DNA from: Atriophallophorus winterbourni
Lineage: Eukaryota; Platyhelminthes; Trematoda; Plagiorchiida; Microphallidae
NCBI GenBank assembly: GCA_013407085.1
Contig: JACCGJ010000303.1
Location: 1 to 64,000, forward strand
Direction: 5' to 3'
DNA length: 64,000 nt
Positions within the stretch are counted from its first letter, which is position 1. Each line of letters starts with the position of its first letter. Both the position numbers and the translations under genes were made by a program. This document shows positions 22,030 to 32,671 of this stretch, one piece after another. The notes under the pieces were generated by a model. The model was not told the origin of the DNA. It worked only from the letters and a program-made list of their open reading frames with translations, and did no database searches.

Positions 22030-23436
22030 TTCCTTATATTGTCTATACACTTTCAATTTTTACCATCCTATGGTTGTTGTTAAGCTTGTTGCTTTTTAGA
22101 CCATTAAAACCTTGAATTACCTTTTAAGACGTGAACGGATGCTTGATGATTAATTTTTATAAAACATGCGTCGCAAGTTGGACACAGTTGCAAATGCCTA
22201 AATGCTCTCTAGATCTGGTTTACACTGCATGTTCACACAATCGAGATATTGTAATCCGCTTGGCTGAGTCACGTTTGAAGTATGAGAAAAGGTTGTTTTC
22301 ATAAAGATCTAATCTATGAAAGCTATAGCTAACAAGTAGAACTTTGTCTGGCGTGGCTTGTAGTACAGCCGAAGCAGGTCTATGATAACAAGAAGAATCT
22401 GATATTAGAGCGAATTCGCTGACCAATATGAAAGACAATGAAAAAACGATATACAAATCTTGATAATCAAACCCCAAGTTAATAGACTGACACAAAACTC
22501 GTGGTGGCCAAACCACCACATAGGGTACGGAGCTGAAATGGCTTACTAGAAAACTTCCAAATGTCGGCGCAGCACGGCTGTTTGGGATTACTCTTATTTA
22601 GAATACGTAGCCTTTTAATTTCCATCCTTCCAAATCGTTTAAGGTTTTCCTTTTTCATGGTTGCATGGGAGTTAAGAATTTGGTGAATGCTACCAGGTGT
22701 GATTCTGTCACTAATGATGATGATGATGAATAAAAAATTAGTATTAAATTTTAATCAAACGCGTCACGATAAATGGAGCTGAGCAATGAATTTAGATAAT
22801 TTAATCGCTCTTCAGTAACCAATATCTTCGAAATTATTGTGTAAAATGGTAGATGAAGAAACCGAATTTTTTATTGCTCAGGCTTCACTGCTTCAGTGGG
22901 TCAAACCTATCATTGTCGAGGCCCTCAAAGTTAGTTTCACAACATTATTTGTTAGTTTTAAACCTTGTTCTTTCCGCGCGACTCCAATATGATTCAAATG
23001 AGAAGAGACAGGACTGAACCGGTTGTGCTGTGGATCACATGCAACTACGTATATTTCTGTGCATATTGTTGCAGAAATCCGCTGGAAAAACAGACTAAAA
23101 CCAGTTTCTCGCTGTTCACCGTACTCAGGCTCAATGATTTAGTATGAAAGTCAATCCAATATCTTGATCAAAACTGACACCAGATAAATAACAATAAAAA
23201 ACCAGTTCCACAAATTTTCAACGCATTATCGAGTATGGCTATCGTAAAATATATCGATATGATATTGTGGTAAAATAACCATGAATAATGTAACCGCCGA
23301 CAAATTCGTGCAATATCGATCCACTTGTAGATCGATCAACCGCGTTTGAACCCGGTCACGCTGGGAGAGGTATGCTAAATTCATTTCTTAATCCGGGCTT
23401 GTTGGATTAATACCAATTTTGTTGGGGCTATTAAAA
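22030..23436. other. Intergenic region upstream of the BTB gene
   Basis: Contains a possible family B 3' end (22560-22735, ending in an ATG trinucleotide run) and decayed family D pieces at 22990-23150 (ACTGAACCGGTTGTG and, inverted, a GAAACTGG-type core). The BTB promoter should lie just left of 23437; nothing specific is visible. Confidence 0.4.
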
Positions 23437-26400
23437 ATGCCTAGCAAAAAGTCAAGTGGGTCTAAAAAAGGAAGCCCAGAAAAGAAAAGCCCATCTAAAT
23501 CAAAGAAGAGTCCACCAAAATCGAAGAAAAGCCCAAAACGGGATGATCGTAAAGGCAATGCAGCCGAGCCACCAGCTGAAGAAGAAGAGTTGGTGGTCCC
23601 CGTTCCAGAAGGTGTGATGCATCGTCGGATGCGATTCCTACTAGAAACCAAATTAAAAACCGATGTGGATTTTATTGTTGGACCAGAAAATGCTCAAACC
23701 ACCATCAGTGCACATAAATGTATGCTCGCGGCAGAAAGTCCAATTTTTGAGAAATTATTTGTCGACTGTGAAGAATGGAAAGCGAATCGTATCAAAGAAC
23801 GTGAGGAGGAAGCACGTAAAATACGTGAAGAAGAACGAGAAATGCAGGTCGCAATTGAAAACGCTAAATCACCAAAGAAAAGCCCGGATAAGAAAGACAA
23901 ATCAGGTAGCCCAAGCAAGAAAAGTCCAGGAAAGAAGAGCCCGTCAAAAAAGAGTCCTCAGAAGAAAAGTCCAAAAGCAAGCGAAGGAAAGTCCTCTCCG
24001 AAGAAAAGTCCAAAGTCTAAAAGTGGTGGCAAAGGTTCCAGCCCGAAGAAAAGTAGTCCAGGTAAAGGGGGCAAATCTAGTCCCAAGAAAGGTCGGCGTA
24101 GTCCGCAACATGATGCGAAACCTCCAACAGACTTTATTAAAGACATGGTTATCGGTGCCGATACGATTCGTATTCAAGATGTTCATCCACTTGGATTTTA
24201 TCGGCTGTTGAGGTGAGTAGGTTATTGATCGAACTTAATTAAATAGTCAAAAGAAGGAAGCAACAAACTTTAGAGTGTGAGCATTTAATTATCTCCACTA
24301 GCAAATAATGTACGCGCAAGTTGAAACAAATCCAACCAATATGCTCACACAGTTTGAATACCAGTATAGAAACTTTTTTAACTCTGACTAGTTACGAAAT
24401 GAATAATCACAAATGAGCACCATTAATTATACGTCAAAATGCATTTCTATTTGGGACCAGTGCTGTATGTCCTAATCAGGTAGGGACAGTAGGAGCATGA
24501 TCCAAATGCCTCGAAACAGTGGAGGAATGGTTAACAAAGTTTGGATTTGTATGCCAGTGTTGGATAAGGTTGCTACAACCAACCTGTTAAATCACGTGCC
24601 CACACTGATGGGCACGCATGGGTAAAACCCATGCTGGTGAACAAATCCTGTTTTGTATACATTTCCATTTCAACACGAAACAGAGAGCTAGACTTGGCAA
24701 ACTTCCTTCGACACGAACAGTTTCAGTAGATCCAAATGTGTGTAGCAATGCCTCATTAAATAGCGAAGGAACAAGACAAGATTAAATTTCTGGCTCCAAT
24801 TCCGATCGACAGGAACTCTTTCTCTGTCACCGAATGCAAATCAAACTGGTTTGTATTCTATGCTCACACGTTTATCAAATTTAAACTCGTTTATTCATTG
24901 TGCTCAGTGTTTCTTCACGCAATATGAATTTTAAATATCCGAATTTTCAACTCATCGAAGAGAGTCGAATTTTCAAAATTTATTATCAGTTCGTAGAAAT
25001 TACGAGCGCTATTCTTAGTGAAATTATAAATTATTACCTAGGTGTTTAAACCACTAGGTAAGTAAGAACGCTGGTTAATTCTTCCCAATACAATCAAGCT
25101 AATTCTATCACCAAATTCTCTTTGAATTCCAAAGGAATAACAGATTCAATGTATCAAATATGCTATCGCGTTAGAACAATATATGTACTCTTGATTCTAC
25201 TTGTGCTGTGCAGGTATGTTTACTACGACGAAATGGTGTTCACCGGAGTGGTCGGTACGATCCGTACGTTATATGCAGCAAGAAAATATTGCTTCTATGA
25301 CTTGGCCAGGGCCTGTGTCAATTACTTGGAAAACAATGTCTGTATTGAGCACGTGCTCAAACTGCTCAAAGCCAGCTTCGACTTCAACGAGCCACGATTA
25401 CGCAATCTGTGTATGCGCTTGATTATCAACGACACGTTTGAAGTGCTTAAACGACCAGAATTCAAAGACGTTCATCGGGATTTGGTTGTGCAAATCTTGA
25501 AGCAAGATGTACTGAACATTCGAGAGATTGAATTGTTCGATCAGGTGATGCATTGGGCAGAAAACGAATGTGAACGCATCGGCATACCCGTGACGGCAAT
25601 GAATCAACGAATCGCACTGGGCAACCACAATTTTGCCCTTATTCGATTCCCCACCATACTTCCGCACGAGTTTGCGACACATGTTGTGGAAAGTGGCTGC
25701 TTAAAAACGGAAGAAATCATATCCATTCTTCAATATCATATTACAGGTAACTTACTCGATTCCGCGTCAATATTCGGTGTATCTCATTCGGTCACGATAG
25801 AAAAAACCGGTACTAAGTTGAGAAGGATTGATTTTCAGTTCACTGATTGCAGGTTTCATGTCGTGCACCATAGTGTTTATCAAACAAAATCGCAGTGTGA
25901 TTTTGGATCAAGTGCCGAAGTGCATAAAAGCGATCTGTTCTTCTTGTTGAATAATACGTTCAGGAGAGAAATAGGCGCTTAACCTAAAATATAAGGTTGC
26001 GCTCACAATCGCGGGACTTAACGCAACCTGCTTCAGGCTATTTGGAGACAGTAGTGATGGGGTCAATGAGCCTTAAAACAGTGGTATTGTTGTACACAAA
26101 GTCATTTAAAAATGGTACTCAAACACAGAATCACACAGTGCTTCAGAGTCAAGCATTCACGGTGGCTTAAAACTGGCCAATTTAGTATTGTAGTACTGAA
26201 TTCCTCCTCACTTATACACCACAAAGGGTTGCAATGGTGATCGGTACTTGATCCGGAATCACCGTAATTACGCATTTGAACACCATGGTCCATTGTAAGA
26301 AATCTGTTTAACAGCCTGGGTCACCGAAACCAATAATACTGCGTCCATTTGATGACGGCAAACAGTCAGAAAACAGTGATGGTGTGTAAGTGCGGCGATG

Positions 26401-27421
26401 TGAGCACATTACATTGATGAGCTTTTAGCTCTAACAGAGCTTCATTTTAGTCCAGAATTTTTTTAAGATATTAGCATACCTTTTTCAAACTGGGTCAGTA
26501 AATGTAAAAAAGCTACACCAAAAATGCGTTAAATCGACGGTTTTATTTCAGTTGTTTCGCTTTAGCCAATAGCATGTCATAAAGAAACCAAATTCATGCT
26601 GTTCATACGTCAACCGCATTTAGATACCCCGACTATGGCCGTTGATCATCTTAGCTTAAATTCGCCATAAATGGTAGAAGTTAATTAATAATACGCAATC
26701 TGAAATCAATGCTGTCGTTCACGATGCGTAAAGGCTTTTGATACCTTCACGATGGCATCTGCAGCTCTCGGATCCATGAGGTATATACCGCAACGTATAA
26801 TACTTTAGATCGTTATGTTCTGTTAGTTAAACTAGCTCATTCACACGAATAAACCAAAAAATAGTCGGAAAAGCAATCGAAACCAACCAGCATCCCCTTG
26901 ACCAAATTGAAATCTAGTGTAAACTAACAAAATGGAGCCACGTCCTTCGTTTGAAATTTCCGCTATTATTGGTCACGTGATATAGACATATTTCAAATAT
27001 TGGAAGCAAGACTATTGCGTTTGTTTCATCTTGCATGTATACCTCAGGTCGAAAGCCAAAGGTGCCGTATTCGTGCAAAACGAGACGTAGGCCGTGTTTG
27101 GATCTGTCTCCTTTGGACAACGCCAGTGTCGCATTCTCTGAACAAACCGACGTGACATTCCTCATTTATACCGACAACTTGAGGCGCGCGCACAGTTTCA
27201 GAGACATTTACATACCTGAGGCACTTCTTCCACCAGTGAAGAAAGGATTGATCAGGGAACGGGAGCGGACGGGTTCACCTCCTGGAAGATTCCACGTGAC
27301 CGACGATGAGTTTGCTGAAGTGGACGAAAACCTGAAACATTTGGCTCGTTTGTATTCGGAACGCGAACACTTCGAGTTCAGCAAACAGCATTTGGCTGTC
27401 ATGCGCACACATTACAATTGA
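23437..27421 (+). CDS. BTB-BACK domain protein with SPKK-rich insert, copy 1 (BTBD1/2/3/6-like)
   Basis: Three exons: 23437-24212, 25214-25746 and 27048-27421 (stop TGA). Junctions are GAG|GTGAGT / TGTGCAG|GT and ACAG|GTAACT / CCTCAG|GT; phases match (2 and 1), giving 560 residues. Residues 1-50 are Lys/Ser/Pro-rich. BTB starts near 60 (MRFLLETKLKTDVDFIVG, SAHKCMLAAESPIFEKLF), is interrupted from about 114 to 230 by an EER-rich helix and repeated SPKK/KKSP motifs, and resumes with IRIQDVHPLGFYRLLRYVYY across the exon 1/2 join. BACK follows (LYAARKY, ARACVNYLENN, ELFDQVMHWAENECERIG). Family members are often CUL3 adaptors with a C-terminal PHR domain. No PHR is seen; exon 3 (LSPLDNASVAFSEQTDVTFL and onward) is unrecognised. 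The ATG at 23437 is the first in frame after upstream non-ATG codons. SPKK motifs bind AT-rich DNA in histone H1-like proteins; that role here is inference. Confidence 0.8.
24430..24665 (-). repeat. Family D fragment in BTB intron 1
   Basis: Minus-strand copy with AACCAACCTG-side stem, GTGCCC/GGGCAC stem and CATGGGTAAAACCCATG stem. The hammerhead core is decayed to CTGATTA and the GAAAC box is lost. Confidence 0.5.
26000..26430 (+). repeat. Family D fragment in BTB intron 2
   Basis: Contains GGAATCACCG with an ACGCATTTGAACACC flank, and TTTGATGACGGCAAACAGTC with AGAAAACAGTG, a degenerate hammerhead region (first box TTGATGA, GAAAC changed). Confidence 0.45.
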
Positions 27422-27546
27422 GTCCAATATTGTGCACCATCATGAAATGGAAAGACCGCATACGAAATTTGGCAAGTTTGTTCAAACAAATTCGGAACAA
27501 TGACCGCCGCAAGAAAGTACTTGCTATGGAAAGATACATATTTTCC

Positions 27547-27552
27547 AATAAA
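27547..27552 (+). terminator. Poly(A) signal AATAAA of BTB gene copy 1
   Basis: Canonical hexamer about 125 bases after the stop codon. Confidence 0.55.
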
Positions 27553-27689
27553 AATACTTAATGATTTCAGTAGATTTCTTTCGAACAGAGGTTAAAGTAA
27601 AAGTCAACGAAGATAGGAAACACGAGCATTAAGTATTAACCGCGTACCTACTACTCATTCAAAGTGAGCAGAGCTATGAAAAATGAAAG

Positions 27690-28430
27690 TTTGTAATGAA
27701 TCGGTGAGAGTAGTTTATTGGTAACGTTTCGCTTGACTCAGAAGCGTCGTCAGACCAAGGATACCAGAACGAATAGAGATCGAGCTTAAATTTCATTCAC
27801 CTGACCAATCATAAGCTGGTTAAAAACTGCACAGTCCATGGTGTGTTCTGCGCTCGTTAAAATAGACAGGCGAAATCAATATCAACTGACGCACCACCAC
27901 CTTTACGTGCCGTATAATCCCTCAATTGTTTCGGTCTCGGCAGATGTGAATGACATCTGCTGAGCGATTAGCTCAATTGAGTACTCGGTGCGCACACTAG
28001 GGATCACGCACGTTAATATTTATCCGCTGCAGAAACGGACGCCAGATTGTGGAAATATCAGCCCCATCCAACTTAGTGACTCCATTCTTACCAGCATTGT
28101 TATCTCAACCGCCTCAGCGTGAAGTTGTTCCATGTATGGTTTTACCCCTCGCTTTATCACTTCCACGTTATAAAGATCAACGCTGTGACCTGTGTCCAGC
28201 GAGTGCTGAATCTCTTATCAGTGATTGATATTCAGTGGAATTGCGTGGCTGCTTACCGATTCGACTTCTGTGTTCATGCATCCTAGTACACGAACCTCTT
28301 CCATTACATTGCTGAGCAAAGCTACATTATAGGCTCCCAGAATCCTCACCTTTTCACTGCGAATCTTTCTAGCAGTATCATGGTTGGTTGAACCGACTTC
28401 AATCAACCCTGGTATCAAAATTGAGTTTCA
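27690..28430 (-). pseudogene. Penelope-like element 3' part (GIY-YIG remnant plus hammerhead), copy 1
   Basis: Minus-strand pieces read HEHRSRIGKQPRNSTEYQSL, then IRDSALAGH, then HSVDLYNVEVIKRGVKPYME with [10 protein letters not shown]. These match the better preserved GIY-YIG domain at 42.5-42.9 kb. Stops and frameshifts interrupt it. Downstream on the same strand is the ribozyme at 27718-27757. It lies between the convergent BTB gene and the WDR20 terminal exon. Confidence 0.65.
27718..27757 (-). ncRNA. Hammerhead-like ribozyme of Penelope-like element, copy 1
   Basis: Minus strand: TTGGT, CTGACGA, one unpaired C, stem II GCTT/AAGC (loop CTGAGTC), GAA, AC/GT palindromic stem III, T, ACCAA. 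Stem I pairs TTGGT with ACCAA (5 bp). The one departure from the textbook core is the extra base between CTGACGA and stem II. A short palindromic stem III suggests action as a dimer. Hammerheads in the terminal repeats of Penelope-like elements are known. Confidence 0.65.
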
Positions 28431-28439
28431 TCCAACCAA

Positions 28440-30290
28440 TAACACTCTTCATGTTTTGTCGCCTCTCACCTGCAGTGTAATTTGGCATCTAGTGAACAAT
28501 GATAAAACACATGCCATCAACCGCGTTGAAGCACAACGATTGAGATAGAGGTAAAATAGCACAACCCCCTACATTCTGGAACCAAATAGATGCACAAACA
28601 ATATCACAATTGATGTATTTTGGTGCTCACATCCCCATCCTTAATATATCACAATTAATTTAAACAGCGCGCATAAAAGAAACGAATGGTGTAAACTGTA
28701 AACAGATTCTGCTTCGTGTTCTCAAACGTAAACGCGTTTTAAACCAAATGCGATGCAACGGATATTCATCGAGTTACTTAAACATGATTTCACACAATAC
28801 GAAGGGTCATGATGTGTGCACCCTTCCTCGAACGCCTGGGTTCGATTTCAAAACTAAAATATCAAGCCGTGTATGTACTACTTTATTGATGTAAGATATG
28901 GCGGCTGAGGTGTTCTACCATCGGTGCCTTAGGATAAACTTTCGCGTCCGCTATCCTTACTCTGCCGTCCAGATGCGATGTAGTGGAATACCTACGCTTT
29001 CCGTCAACGGTGGTATCCTCCGAAAGTGCCTCTGCGATCACAAAACTCGTCCACTTATAATTCCCAGTTGTGTTAAGTGGAGACCTGGCTGCCGATGTCG
29101 AGTGAGGATGTACACGCCCTAGGACAGCGTTCGAAAGCGGGAACGAGACTGGATAACAAACTGCAATGGTCGAGGTGTATGTGCTAGCGCGGTTCAATAA
29201 TCCACCCGTGAAGCCAGCCGCATAAAACAAACGTAAGTTTATCTCCTGTATCATTGGCAATGGAGAGGATTCATTGCTGGCCATCATCGGTATCGATTTT
29301 TCACATGGTTAGTGGGAAGGAAGATGAATCACATCTTCAAAAATGCGCAACTGCGGCGGCGATTGAGACACAGCACTTGAAAGACAAGCGTTTTACCCAG
29401 TACGCCAGCATGTAGTCAAAAATAGACAAGCGACCAAGCACTGTGAGCAATACATGAAAGCGAACCATGGAAGTTGTATTGCTTGATGGAAAATTTCGCT
29501 TAAACGACAGGAAATATCTGGAAACTATGTTCAGTGGCGTTGCAGTGGTAAGCATTTTTTAGAGTGTGCCTTTAAACTTGTATGTTGCCAAGTGGAGTGA
29601 CGAGAAAAGCTTGTCATGATGCATGGCAGTGAAAGGGGCAAGGAAGCGATCGTGCTGATGACGCTCTAAATGTTCACGAAACTTGCTTGAATGCATGTTC
29701 CATTCGAGGTGTAGGCACCTCTTCCCAGTTTGTTTGTGCTTACACCTCTATAGAATCCGTAGCTATTCAAGTCTCACCTTTCCCCATCTTTTCGTATGTT
29801 GTTTTATTTCGGTTGTATGGCAGTTAAGCATCCGGTAATGATGACGATGGCGAACATAAACCGCAAAACCGATCCACTTCGATATTTAAACCTAACACAT
29901 CACCCTAATATGTGACTCTATATGAGCCAGTGTTCACAGCGATTATGGACAAGCACGCACCGCGACGCAAGATACCAAACACACAGTCGAGCATTACCGT
30001 GTAATAGAGAGTGAAAAACGGAACAAACGGTAGAAAGAAGTATTTTATTCATCAAGTGAGAGAAAAAAGAAATAATTTGGACGCAAAATAACGGCCACGG
30101 CTTGGTGTGGATCATGAATAGGAATTTGTCCGGACCTCACAAACAGTTTGGGCACCTAAATTTGCACGTCAAGAAAGAAATGCAAGCCAACGTGGCTACG
30201 TGGATACACACACAAAGATTGAAAGGCGATTAGAAATGACTTACAACAATGGTAATGGCAAATCAAGGGGGGGAACAAGAACCACGAGCG
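28440..30290. other. Region between PLE fragment and WDR20 exon copy
   Basis: Holds a family D-type 5' end near 28612-28650 (GATGTATTTTGGTGCTCACA), an unassigned 134-codon minus frame at 28883-29287 and a family B 3' end at 29770-29850. On the minus strand an AATAAA near 30045 is the copy of the WDR20 poly(A) signal. Confidence 0.4.
28883..29287 (-). other. Unassigned open frame, copy 1
   Basis: A 134-codon frame starting MMASNESS and containing TTVDGKRRYSTTSHLDGRVR. It is unchanged in the second duplicate. I recognise no family; it may be part of the Penelope-like or another decayed element. No splice or poly(A) logic is visible. Confidence 0.2.
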
Positions 30291-30302
30291 AAGAAGAAAC
30301 AA

Positions 30303-30671
30303 TCAAACATCTGAGCAATTGACATCCGGAGAACCGAGGCCGTTACACAAACGCGATTGCCCTTCAGTTGTGGCGTTCGTAGAACGGGAGGGGGAGCGAA
30401 GGTTCGATGGGGACTGCGCGACCTGTGGGCTGGCAGGAGGTCTCGTGTGTTCTGACGAAGTGGGGTTTGGCAAAGCGGTCTCCGCATGGGAGCGACCAGT
30501 CGCGTTGGGCTGTGAGCGCGAGTTCAGCATACGAGGAGGAGATTGCACAGAACCACTGGCGACGGGACTGCCGAGACGACCAGTAGTGTTCGGGTCCAGG
30601 CTGGATTTGCGGGAGCACGTGTCACTTTCGGTTGACGTTTCTTCGATAAATTCACATTTTTTGTTCCGCTG
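30303..30671 (-). pseudogene. Orphan copy of the WDR20 terminal exon (duplicate 1)
   Basis: Acceptor TTTCCCTTCAG precedes an open frame of 122 codons ending in a stop. It begins [17 protein letters not shown] and ends SPDVNCSDV, Ser/Pro-rich in between. It corresponds to 39204-39578, the proposed last WDR20 exon, with two fewer codons and several amino-acid changes. The remaining WDR20 exons are absent next to this copy because the scaffold gap follows. It is either an allelic contig end or a duplicated exon without its gene. Confidence 0.6.
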
Positions 30672-30779
30672 CTGAAGGGAAATACGAGCTTAAATGGTCA
30701 ACGGTATGTCGTCGATTAGTGCGACCGAAACAGCAAACTACTCGAAACCATAGAAGGTCATGGCTAATTATTGTATGGC

Positions 30780-31440
30780 ATGTATGTATGTATGTATATA
30801 TATGTATGTCTGTGTGTATGATGTATGTATGTATGTATGTATGATGTATGTATGGATGGATGGATGTTTGTATGATGTAAAGTATGTAAGTATTCTCATG
30901 ATATATGTATGTAGTAATGCATTTATGTATGTGTGTAATGATGCCTTAGGTATGCATGTATGTAATATGTAGTAGGTATGTACGTATGTATGCATGTAGT
31001 ATGTATGTATTATTTACGGTATGTATGTATGTATGTATATATGTATGTATTATGTATGTCTGTGTTTTGATGTATGTATGTATGGTTATTATGTATGCAT
31101 TATGGATGTATGTATGTAATTGTTGTATGTATGGTGTATGGCATATGTATTATGTATGTATAATAATTGTATGTATGTATGTATGTTGTATTGTATATGC
31201 ATGGATGTATGTATGTAAATGTACTTATGTATGTCTGTATGTATGTATGAGTATGTATGTATGTACGTATGTATGTATGTATGTATGTTTTGTAGCATAT
31301 GTATCTGTATGTAATATAATGTAGTATGTATGTATGTATGTGTGTATGATACATGTATGTTGTATGTATGTATGTTATGGTATGTTATGTATGTATGTAT
31401 GTAATGTATGTTGGTGTGTATGAATGTAATGTACGTATTA
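30780..31440. repeat. (ATGT)n array, long allele
   Basis: About 660 bases of degenerate ATGT tetranucleotide. It corresponds to the 205-base array at 39.67-39.87 kb and directly adjoins a family A copy. Confidence 0.9.
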
Positions 31441-31448
31441 TTATGTAT

Positions 31449-31671
31449 TAAAGCACAAGCCTGAACCAGGCAAAGTGCCGTACAGTAAGATACTGCACGT
31501 GGGCTGAGATACTATCAGGTTGCCCAGGCCTAGACAGATACGAAAAATAAAATAAAAATGGTAGTGAGACTCCAGCCTGTTTCAGCATGCAGCTCACTAC
31601 CGGTGGCCAATCAATTTAGCACGGTGTTAGCCAAACAGCACAGAAGTACTGCATGATTGCACATCCGTGCA
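31449..31671 (-). repeat. Family A SINE-like element, cut by gap
   Basis: Plus-strand view: AAGCACAAGCCTGAACCAGG, then CACGTGGGCTGAGATACT, GTGAGACTCCAGC, CAGCTCACTACCGGTGGCCA. Family members end at this side in (CATA)n on the minus strand, so the element reads on the minus strand with a tetranucleotide tail formed by the adjacent array. Confidence 0.65.
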
Positions 31672-32671
31672 NNNNNNNNNNNNNNNNNNNNNNNNNNNNN
31701 NNNNNNNNNNNNNNNNNNNNNNNNNNNNNNNNNNNNNNNNNNNNNNNNNNNNNNNNNNNNNNNNNNNNNNNNNNNNNNNNNNNNNNNNNNNNNNNNNNNN
31801 NNNNNNNNNNNNNNNNNNNNNNNNNNNNNNNNNNNNNNNNNNNNNNNNNNNNNNNNNNNNNNNNNNNNNNNNNNNNNNNNNNNNNNNNNNNNNNNNNNNN
31901 NNNNNNNNNNNNNNNNNNNNNNNNNNNNNNNNNNNNNNNNNNNNNNNNNNNNNNNNNNNNNNNNNNNNNNNNNNNNNNNNNNNNNNNNNNNNNNNNNNNN
32001 NNNNNNNNNNNNNNNNNNNNNNNNNNNNNNNNNNNNNNNNNNNNNNNNNNNNNNNNNNNNNNNNNNNNNNNNNNNNNNNNNNNNNNNNNNNNNNNNNNNN
32101 NNNNNNNNNNNNNNNNNNNNNNNNNNNNNNNNNNNNNNNNNNNNNNNNNNNNNNNNNNNNNNNNNNNNNNNNNNNNNNNNNNNNNNNNNNNNNNNNNNNN
32201 NNNNNNNNNNNNNNNNNNNNNNNNNNNNNNNNNNNNNNNNNNNNNNNNNNNNNNNNNNNNNNNNNNNNNNNNNNNNNNNNNNNNNNNNNNNNNNNNNNNN
32301 NNNNNNNNNNNNNNNNNNNNNNNNNNNNNNNNNNNNNNNNNNNNNNNNNNNNNNNNNNNNNNNNNNNNNNNNNNNNNNNNNNNNNNNNNNNNNNNNNNNN
32401 NNNNNNNNNNNNNNNNNNNNNNNNNNNNNNNNNNNNNNNNNNNNNNNNNNNNNNNNNNNNNNNNNNNNNNNNNNNNNNNNNNNNNNNNNNNNNNNNNNNN
32501 NNNNNNNNNNNNNNNNNNNNNNNNNNNNNNNNNNNNNNNNNNNNNNNNNNNNNNNNNNNNNNNNNNNNNNNNNNNNNNNNNNNNNNNNNNNNNNNNNNNN
32601 NNNNNNNNNNNNNNNNNNNNNNNNNNNNNNNNNNNNNNNNNNNNNNNNNNNNNNNNNNNNNNNNNNNNNNN
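31672..32671. other. Assembly gap, 1000 N
   Basis: Exactly 1000 N. Any open frame across it is meaningless. The missing 5' part of BTB gene copy 2 and the left breakpoint of the duplicate lie here. Confidence 0.99.

Larger units (their letters stand above)
23776..31671 (+). repeat. Large direct duplicate, copy 1
   Basis: Matches 32672-39990 in the same order at an offset of 8896-8900 for most of its length. From about 26.9 to 30.2 kb the copies are almost identical. Single-base differences and small indels are scattered at 24.5-26.9 kb, and the (ATGT)n array differs by about 450 bases. Confidence 0.9.

Noticed and set aside
23663..24211. 182-codon Arg/Lys-rich frame overlapping BTB exon 1
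   Set aside because: Shadow of the SPKK-coding repeat in another frame. The BTB frame is continuous with the BACK exon.
25852..25982. Continuation of the BTB frame after exon 2 to a stop at 25982
   Set aside because: A strong donor at 25747 and phase match with exon 3 favour splicing. The read-through part breaks frame in copy 2 by a one-base insertion, which supports it being intron.
30760..31354. Open frames rich in MYVC or HTYI
   Set aside because: Translation of the ATGT tetranucleotide array.
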